Shown here one piece after another: positions 55,601 to 64,000 of a stretch of 64,000 bases of DNA (the first letter of the stretch is position 1; every line of letters starts with the position of its first letter). The notes under the pieces were generated by a model that was given only the letters and a program-made list of their open reading frames with translations, was not told where the DNA came from and ran no database searches. A program made the translations under genes and the position numbers. This stretch comes from Klebsormidium nitens (taxonomy: Eukaryota; Streptophyta; Klebsormidiophyceae; Klebsormidiales; Klebsormidiaceae), in NCBI GenBank assembly GCA_000708835.1, contig DF237085.1, positions 1 through 64,000 on the forward strand, read 5' to 3'.

Positions 55601-58600
55601 GCGCAAGTTCAGAGGGCGGTTCTGAGCCCAGCTGACACGCCTCTTGCATCTCGGGACAGCAAGCAGGTCTTGAAAGCAAAATGGGGAAGGATAAAGTTGG
55701 GGCATAGCATCCCCTACTACAAATTTTTCACGGCCAAAACAGGCAGTTTATTGATTCAGCACGTGAGGCCGCCCCCCACTGACATTCGAAGTCGGCAGAA
55801 ACACAAGGATCCACGAAGACAACAGAGAGTCCGAAGCGGAGGAACACACCCGCTTTCTCGAAGCGGAGAAGACCACGCGCTCTCTCGAGAAGGCATCTTC
55901 TCGCACAACCAGCCAGGAGTCAAACAAAATTTGAGGGCGACAAAAGAAGAGGGCCTACCTGCATACCATCCAGAAAGGAGAACGACCCTCGGTGCCGCTT
56001 GCCCTTCTTGCCTTTGTCTGCCACGTGGCCGTCAGATTGGGAGCCCGCTGGCGCAACTTTAGACGAGCCATGTGCCTTGCTTTGCGGCTTCTTCTTGGAG
56101 AGCTGGGCGGCGATGGCGCCAATGAGAAGGGAGCCCTTGCTGCAAGGGGCGATGTGGGTGAGTAACGACCGCTTCTAAACGAGGCAACTCTGTAGGAACA
56201 TATTCACGTTGACAAGGGATCTTGGCAAGGAAAAATTACAGGGCCTCGGGTTCCTGCTAAGTAAATGAAGGGTCTTCTTGTCGTATAGAAGATGCCGTCC
56301 TTCGTAAGATGGCCTTTTACCGTATCGCTGTGAACGAAAGGCTGAAGCACTCCAAGCGTACATGGACGAAGGGCTGGACCCCTCCGAAATCTGGTGAAGA
56401 CCTCTCACGCAAGTATCACAAAGAGGAGAAAGGGCTTTACACGAGGCTAGCTTCTCACCTTTCCTCCCAGTCATACAGGTTTGGGTACGCATACTTGACC
56501 TGTACGGCAGCGAGGATTGGCTTCAGTCAAGCACAACGCAGCAATAATCACTCAGATGAATGAAGCGGCGGACCGAAGCACAAATTCTTCGCTCCGCAAA
56601 TAGCATCCGCTTCTCCAGAACGGGAATACTAAGACACGCTCCTTGACGTTCAGCTCTCTAGCGTGTCGCGCACAAATTCTCGAGCGTTCAGCTGTCGAAG
56701 AATCTGCATTACACCTGCTCAATGGCACATTTTGTCCTAAACCAAAGTCTTCTTTGCGATTCCCTCCTCCACTTTAGATCGAAACAACGCAGACTCACCG
56801 CCGTCGATTGGGGGTCCGACCCCGACGTGCCCGCCAGAAAAGGATCCAGCAGATACTCCACCGGCTGCAACGTCATCAAAGCACGATGGCTTAACAAAAG
56901 ATGACGTCACAGCACGATTCAGACCACAACGCTCTTGTGAAGCTCCTCTATGCTGGCGATGCATTCAGGGCACCGCAAAAGTCAATCAGAAGCGAATCGT
57001 TTTCAGAAGAGCGTCGCTACTACAGGAAGGCCCGCACTCCGAGGAGATCGGCGGCTCCTCCACTCTTCATACTCTTTAGGTATGGGTACGAAACCTTGTT
57101 ACGAATATCCTAGTAGTAATCCACTGCGCGCTTACCCAGTCTACATCCCCCAAGTAAGGCCACCCGCCCTAGGCCGGCAACCTTACTATACCTAACACTT
57201 ACAGTTCGTAGATTGAAACTTTCGATGGCTCACCTCCCGCCCCACGTGCCGTTCCAAGAAGTCCCCTATGCTGCAAAATGGAACCTTTGGACACGTCAGG
57301 AAAGCTTTAGTTCGTAAAGGGCGCCGCTTCTTGATGGTTCGCGCGCTTCTTCAAGCAACTCGGCACGTTGAGTTCGTGTGCGCAGCAAACGATTGTTCGG
57401 CTTGGCTTGAAGGGCTGCCGCTTCAAGTGTGAACGATGCAGCACGTTCCGCAGGTGTCCGACGAAAGTACGCCGGATTTGAGAAGCTCGGAATGCTTGGG
57501 TTGAATTGTCGATGTGTTGCAGGTGCAAGATTGCTGCTGATTCCGGACGGAGGGTCGCAGCAATTTCGGGGCTTCAAACGGGCAAGAACAGGTGAATCCG
57601 GAGTCTCACACGTCATGATCGACTTCAAAACCGTTGCAGACGGCCGGTCTTGCGGGTGTTTTCACAATACCCTTTGCTCAAAAGACATGAAAAAGATTTT
57701 CAAATCATCTTTTATCAGAAAGTTCTATACAATTGAAAGCAAAACCCACAAGCAGACTGCGGAAAAGCCCCCACCTCTCGTCTTCTTCTTGCGCTTCCCC
57801 GTGGGCCTCCTCCCCCTTCTGCTGCTTCGCGTGCTTCTTTCTTTTCCAAATCAAGGGCTCCGCCAGCGCTCTCAGCTGCAACATGACGTCAGTCATTCGT
57901 CATTTAGGTCAGCGGATGTATCTACCGGCGACCTGATTTGGGAGGCCGGTGGATAACATGCGCAATCTCAGGGAGGCTACTCACATGTGAATAATCTAAA
58001 TCGACTGGAGACATTCATTGAAACCCGCTGAATCCTACATCGTTTCTACCCATTCCACCCGTTCCACCTGATCAACTTAAATCTACAGGTGCTCTTTTCC
58101 CACAAAAAATTGAAACTCTTCAACGGAAGCTCCCACCGCAACACATCTGAAAGCGTGCATCCATGTTACAAGGATGCACGAGCCCAGCTTCAGAAACCGC
58201 ACCTCGCTGGTTTGATGGAATCGGGAGACGAGCAAAGTAAACGGAGGACGTCTATCAGCCCACGGAAAAAGCAACCAAACAGTGCGTTCTGCGCTCCACT
58301 CTTTTTTCGTTGTGGTCTGTATCGAAAAACCAAACGGTGGAAGTGAACTAGAACTGATACGACGTGCTTCGAAGCGAGCTTTCTTCTTTGTGCAAGAATA
58401 GTCCTGGGGCGCACAAATGGAACGGCGGCCTGCTTACCTTTGCGCCGGGAGACAGCAGGTTGTTGGTCAGTAGTGCGAGGGGGTTAGCGGGAGCCTGCAA
58501 GGGGCGTTCAGACGGGCTTCAATCAGCGAGAGAAGGGAGAGTCGAAGAGGCGGCCTATCTGTCCGATTGCAGAGATGTACTCAAGTGTTCAACTACCCTG

Positions 58601-61002
58601 ATTCCGGAAAAGTGCAAACGAGACACGGGAAGGGCCGCGACTTATTCCCAGAACGTGAAAGACGGAGCACCATTCGTGTCGAGAACGTCAAAAGCCAGGG
58701 ATGCGCTTGTCCGCCGATCAAAGGGCCGACCTCAGAGTCCATGCGGATTACTGATTCAGATTCTCGGTCATACTAATCCGACATGATCAAAGAAGTTGGA
58801 GCTCCTATTTCAAAACCTCCGACCGAACGCCATCCTCAAAACTTCGAGGAGGAAAAGAAGAAAGGAGACGAAACAGAAGGCGTGGACCACACCTGCACAG
58901 CCTTCCCGTTCTTCACGATGTAGCGCTTGTTTGCGTTGGCGGGCTGGCCACAGAAAACAGACCCGAGTGAGCGAGCTTCGAAAGAGGGAGAGTCGCTTGA
59001 AACGGCGTGCTCGCGCGTGCTTTGCGGCAACGCCAACACTTGCAAGTGTGCATGTCAGTCGCTACGAGAGTTATATGCCGGATCAGGTAGGGCTCTGGAG
59101 TACCATGTCTAACGAGAACATAGTGGGCCCATATGGAGTCACCGGGACCTGCGCCCCACCGGCCCCCCCTCCTAAGGTATTGGTTGGGTTCTTAGACTGT
59201 TTCGTACGCGGATATCTCAATTCGAAGCATTATCAACCAAAGGACTCCGGCTTCCTTACTCTGAGTAACAAGGCCTTTCGGGAACCTGCGTGACCCGATC
59301 GAGAGAGCTTTCCCAAAGCAACGAGGAAGCGGCGTATTTCCACAGTCCTGCTGGACAACGAAAAGCTTCGCAGAGCGGTCAAGCTCCCCTTGCTACTCTG
59401 AAACTTTCCCTGTTTCGTCCGCTCCAAAACTTGGCCAGATGTAGCGGATTCCTTTACAGGCATGCATCGCCACTGCCCTCAACGAGCTTCGTTTGGCACG
59501 AAGCTCAAAAACTAAAAGGAAGTGCCGATGTTCAGAGACCAGGGCTCACCCAAATCCGCTTGTCCTCAATGTTCAGGTCCCGAATCAGCTGACCGATAAG
59601 AGGGTCGTTTTCAGCCTGCAGAAAGGCATGCACCTCGTCAGGATGTATGCTATGTCGTCAGCAGGATCTCAGCTCACTCCCTCTTATTTGAGACACGGTG
59701 CTTTCGCTTGACCTTGAAGAGCAGTCGCCCTAAAAGTAGCTCGTTGCCTCTTCTTTCAAAAAGTGATATTGTTTCTATGAACGGATTCTACTTCCAAATC
59801 TTCTTTGGAAGTCCCAAGAGCCCGACATGAAGAGCTGGTAGTTACTATCTCCATTTCAGCAAGCATGAACACTCAAATCGGTGTTCAGAATTTGGATTTT
59901 TTGGGGCACCCAATATTGTTAGTATGACAAGAAAGGCCTTATGCCCTTTGTTACCTTCAAAACGAAGTACAGTCTTTTGCCCCGAAAGACTGACACCCAA
60001 AGCCGTGGGGCGAAAATGAAGCCTTGCTTTCTCTGCCAAATGGAGAAGTAGAAACAATACTTTGAGCGAACGAGGAGGACAGCTCGCCTCACCATAGTGT
60101 TTGCCGCCCGCTCCCAAACAAAGCCATCCTTTGAGAAGCTCTGGATTGCCCCCCCTGCATGATCCCCTGCCTCAAAGATGGTGACGTCAGCGCCCTCCTT
60201 GTTGAGCCTGTAAGCAGCCGCCAAGCCGCTGCAATGAAAGCGAGAGGTCCGGATGGATTTTATAGTCCAATTGTAATATGCAATGAATACAATCCACTTC
60301 TGGACATGCAAGCAGTCTGTTGCGCGCACAAGACGCCGAACGTCAAAGACCTCTATTCTGAAAGTTGTTGAGCCCAGATTGTTTCTTTCACAAACTGTGG
60401 GAACGTGAGCTGTGGACCAGAGGCTGTCGTACAAGTGAGATTGAGCACTCTGTTGGTAGATTCTTTGGCATGATCCAAGGGAATGTGCATTGAGCGACGC
60501 GAATGTAAGTGTCAAAAACGAACAGTGGCAAGCCGAGACTTCTCCAAGCAAGCGCAGTCAAAGCCATAGCAATGTCTGTGATCTGGCTAGAAAGCAGGCT
60601 ATCATTCATTGCACCTATTACGATAGAAGAGAGGAAAGGTGGTACAGGTGAATTGCAGCAGCATCGTGAAAAGCATTTTTAACACCTCAATCTGGTTGGC
60701 CCAGGCACACATTCCACGGGGCAGTCACGCGCAATGCTGGCCGATGGCCGAGACATGTGACTTTCACCCACACTGCACTTGCGTTTGGGGGGGTGGCGCA
60801 AAAAGCTCCACACAAGACAGCTCGTTTTCCCCATATCTTCGACTTGTGCCCGTCGCTCAATTGCGCAGAGATCTTTTTAAGTCCCGCACTTGAATGAGAA
60901 CACCACATGCTTGGCAAATGAAGGGGTGGTGCGGTCTGCATACCTGACTCCTGCTCCAATTACGGCGACCGAGCCAACAGGATCATAGTGCGGCTTTGTC
61001 AT
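52619..61002 (-). CDS. PPOX: Protoporphyrinogen IX oxidase (PPOX2-type)
   Basis: This FAD enzyme oxidises protoporphyrinogen IX to protoporphyrin IX, the last step common to haem and chlorophyll. Sixteen exons join in phase to 526 residues: 61002-60944, 60228-60093, 59615-59550, 58943-58893, 58494-58438, 57875-57775, 57270-57234, 56864-56799, 56499-56459, 56139-55959, 55274-55098, 54875-54798, 54513-54396, 53894-53786, 53246-53172 and 52847-52619. The N-terminal dinucleotide-binding motif [17 protein letters not shown] is split by intron 1; [12 protein letters not shown] follows. [46 protein letters not shown] and [12 protein letters not shown] match the plant PPOX2 branch more than PPOX1. 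The C-terminal FAD motif is [20 protein letters not shown]. If translation starts at 61002 no transit peptide is present; a 'cacctcgcag' acceptor-like site just upstream allows an additional 5' exon. Confidence 0.97.
54500..54680 (-). repeat. Threefold repeated splice-acceptor/exon-head segment in PPOX
   Basis: On the minus strand, three related segments precede exon 13: CCGCAGATCACTTTTCAGCT, CCGCAGGTTACATGCCAGCC and CTGCAGATTACATACCAGCC. Only the third fits the conserved protein. The first two keep a CAG acceptor and the same open frame. Confidence 0.6.
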
Positions 61003-64000
61003 TCTGCGAGGTGCCTCCAATGCCGCAAAAACACAAAGGTCGATCCTTGACAGGCAATTGCTCAAGCCTGCCACTTCCTCTCAACACTGACAACAGGGCA
61101 TTCGCTGGCTTGATTGCACCTTTGTCAAATTTGAGGACCTGGAAAAATGTCCAATTAAAGTTTTATTGCTCATTCCGTTCCGCTGTGACTGCGGTCTGGA
61201 CAAATCTACCGTACCAGAACGAGGGCCGGAAACATGAACGGAACTAGAGCGGTGAGCAACCTATAGAAGGAACAGTCTGCCTACGTTCGGCAATCATGGG
61301 GTCTGGTTACCTAACACTCAACAGTTTCAACTGTAAACTTAACCCTGTTGCATTAATGATTAAGGAGGCTATGACCCCGGCGATCAAGACCGGTGGATAA
61401 TTTTAATAACACAATGATGCCTTGGAAAAGGTCGGGAGCCTACAAACCGAGCCCCACCGACGCTTTCGGGTTACAGAGACAAGTCATAAGAGTCGGAGGC
61501 GGCAATGATTGCCGCGAGGCCCCGGTCGGTGTCGGAAACTGCTGTAACGCACACCCTTTTCCGCGATATCGGGAAGGCTTCTCGGCCGCCCAATCTCGCG
61601 CATCATGAGGTTGAGAAGTTACGGCTGTACGGCAAAAGGTACAGAATTGTACCTACTTGCCACGTGAAATGCTACAGTGGCATACTGGTATCACAACGGT
61701 TGTCACCGTTGTGAGGGATGACGACCCAGCCATGATCCTTTGACTGGTGACAGTGGTGCACTGTGAACCCTCAAAGGTTCCAGCTGATATTGGTAACTCG
61801 GGCGCAACTCCCCGGGCAATGGTGTGATGTTGCTCCATGTGGCTACCAGGACCAGAGGATCCCCAGAGTCCAGCCTCCAGGCGGGCTGACTTGACACTAC
61901 CTAGCTTTGCAAGGTACGCCTGTACGGACGGCTTACGTGTGTTTGTAACAGGCCCGCATCACTACGATCTCCAGAGCAGTAGGAGACGCCGTCGGAAGCG
62001 GAGACCGGCAACCTCAATAACCGGGATTCGATTTCTTGTCCCGACTGCTTGATACCGGTAGTATCCGGTACACATGCCTACAGCCTGCCTTAGAACGTAC
62101 CGTACCTCCAATGTCACGGGTACCATAGGTACGTCCCTAGGCCTACTGCCTAGTACCTACCTATGCCCCGGCCCGAGTACCCACCGCACGTTGGCCTACT
62201 GCGGGCAGCCTGTGGGCTGTGTCGGAGTGCCCCCGGTGAGTCAGTAATGCATGGTATGCTACGGTACCAACTTGCATGTTCGAGTTCGCACGCTGGCTAC
62301 CTACCCACTAGTAGGCCCTAGACTCGTCGTGACGTTTCTGCATTCAAACTTCTCTCAAACTTCTTCGGAACAAACTAGGTAGGTACCTAACCCAATTTTG
62401 GTTGTAGGCTGGTCTCCGAAAGCTACCAGAGGGAGCGGTATCTGCAAGGACTTAAACCCTCCTGTAGATTCGTAACCCAGGTTGAAGATTTGGCGTTTGC
62501 GGTAAACGCCGGCCGGCACGTTTGAATTGTACAAACGTGCATGCACAAATGCACAAATGCACATTGTACATGATAGGTACCTACGGAGTGCGCATGGAAT
62601 CCCGGTAGGTCATATAGGGATAAACTTTAATAGTAATAAGGAACTTAAGGTACACGAGTACGGGTGCGGTTAGTTTGGTGGTTAGGGTGGGTTCGGGTGC
62701 GGAGCAGGTGAGTTTGTTCGTAGGGTTTTAGTGTTGGTTAAGCCAAGAAATTGAGTACTTCAGTACCTAAGATCCTTATTACTATTAGAGTTTATGGTTA
62801 TGGTCGTAGTGGCACGACCCATTCGCACCAAAAAAATTCGTAAGGCCTTGGTGCGAAAAAATCCGGAAATCATTTTGAGCTTGGTGCGAAATGGCGAAAT
62901 GGAAATAAACCCAAATGAAGCCTAAAATCGCGTAAAAATAGGCTAAAACACTACAAATTTGCTCTCGTGCGAAAACTAAATATCCCCCAAAACCTTTGTG
63001 CGAAATCAGAAAGGGAAAAAAAATAATTTTCGTAAGGGCTTGGTGCGAATGGGTCGTGCCACTACGGTAGGTCATTGAAATTGGTGAAACTTGGTAGCCT
63101 GAGCCTGAGGTCCTGGGCTTCATATACGGTACGCAGTGCCGCCGCACTGCGGCCATACCTACCTATTGTGACTGTGAGTGGCTGAGTGGTTGCAACTACC
63201 GTACAATCCTATCCAGGATGATTTCACTTGGGGATTCAGTCCCATGAAACAGCTCACGTCCATTGCCAGGTGCCAAGCTGAGAGCATGCTGCTTTCGCAG
63301 CTTTCGGCAAGTGGCACGTTTGGCGCCGCGCGGAGCGATTGCAGTGAACCGGTGAACCACCTACCTAGGAGGCTACTACCTACCGACCTAGATCCAGACT
63401 ACCCACCTAACTACCTATGTGATGATCTTTGTAGCCTGCTGATTCCGTGCTTGATTCAATGGCGTTGAACCCTCTAACAGCCCGTTTTTGAGCTTCGCTG
63501 CACTGATTGAATTTGAGAAGAATCATGCAGGCGTGGTCGGGTTTTGAGAGAAAGAGTGAAAAGGCTTTGGGGTGTTAGTCAGTGACATTGTGGGGCCGAT
63601 TCGTGAGCTGCTGTTCAGCTGTTACTCCGAAGCGGCTGGAAAGCTAGTCTCTCCAGGTACATTACCAGTTTCTCCAGGTGTGAAAACACATGTTTGAACA
63701 TCTAGCAGGCTGAGGAAGCAGCTGCTTCGTAAAATGAATCTGGTGGTGCATCTTCAGATCCAGTGACGTTATAGAGTTTCTTACATCACAAAATCCATGC
63801 ATTGAAGTGTATTTCACCAATGTGGCGCGCAGCCGCTTATCAATTACAAAGGGCGGGTTATGCCCAGCCGGCTTCGCGAGTCAGCGAAAATTATAAAGGC
63901 GTGCATTGATCTGGCCTTGACGAGGCCTCATTGTCAGGTAAGCTGCCAATGCCACTGCATTGCAGACACGTTGCAGATTGTCTTTATTTGCTGTGGATTG
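61003..64000. other. Intergenic; TACC/GGTA-rich, no gene recognised
   Basis: From about 62040 to 62650 and again at about 63350-63420, GTACC, TACCTAGG and CTACCTA words recur at high density. A perfect 9-bp stem hairpin TCACAACGG-TTGTCA-CCGTTGTGA lies at about 61690-61714. No protein-like frame is found apart from chance short ones. Confidence 0.5.
62805..63066. mobile_element. 262-bp MITE-like element with 27-bp perfect inverted ends
   Basis: The ends are exact inverted repeats of 27 bp, starting CGTAGTGGCACGACCCATTC. Just inside, GTAAGGSCTTGGTGCGAA-type words recur. The motif TTGGTGCGAAA or a close variant appears about six times within the element, as subterminal direct and inverted repeats. 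It has no coding capacity, and no clear target-site duplication could be read. Confidence 0.85.

Noticed and set aside
1-64000. CRISPR array or operon structure
   Set aside because: There are no regularly spaced identical repeats with unique spacers. Genes are intron-rich and eukaryotic; the 62-bp palindromes are irregularly spaced and occur in both orientations.

Overview
This window is nuclear DNA of a eukaryote of the green-plant lineage. The recognisable genes are split by many short GT-AG introns, and their products match plant-type quinolinate phosphoribosyltransferase, a P1B-2 heavy-metal ATPase with a CC/His-rich tail, PPOX2-type protoporphyrinogen oxidase and Pescadillo. A streptophyte alga such as Klebsormidium would fit. 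That is an inference from gene content and intron style, not a demonstrated identification.

Region 1 (1-12.2 kb) is repeat-rich and almost free of intact genes. It starts with a frameshifted fragment of an archaeo-eukaryotic (PrimPol-like) primase, continues with other decayed minus-strand reading frames, and carries eleven copies of a ~62-bp palindromic element whose two arms co-vary. A second hairpin family (three copies), a ~1.55-kb direct duplication (3.11-4.66 kb against 10.13-11.72 kb) and an inverted duplication (about 5.6-5.8 kb against 11.96-12.14 kb) are interleaved with them. One small split gene (6.84-7.58 kb) encodes a membrane/coiled-coil protein.

Region 2 (13.1-24.7 kb) holds the complete ten-exon QPT gene (NAD biosynthesis) and an F-box-like gene. 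A tandem duplication copied the QPT 3' end plus the F-box gene, leaving a decayed QPT exon fragment and a second, frameshifted F-box copy. A minus-strand MYND zinc-finger gene follows.

Region 3 (27.4-39.5 kb) holds a four-exon gene joining tandem SAP motifs to an HNH-like nuclease domain, the ten-exon Pescadillo gene (minus strand, ribosome biogenesis), and a divergently oriented gene of unknown function starting 394 bp from the Pescadillo start.

Region 4 (40.5-52.6 kb) holds a nonsense-interrupted coiled-coil frame and a zinc/cadmium-type P1B ATPase. The ATPase's His-rich tail lies out of frame behind a nine-G tract, and one of its introns hosts a 350-bp foldback element.

Region 5 (52.6-64 kb) is the sixteen-exon PPOX gene (minus strand, tetrapyrrole synthesis) followed by intergenic DNA with a 262-bp MITE-like element. 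The intact genes are ordinary housekeeping functions without operon-like coupling. The unusual material is the left 12 kb and the SAP-HNH gene.
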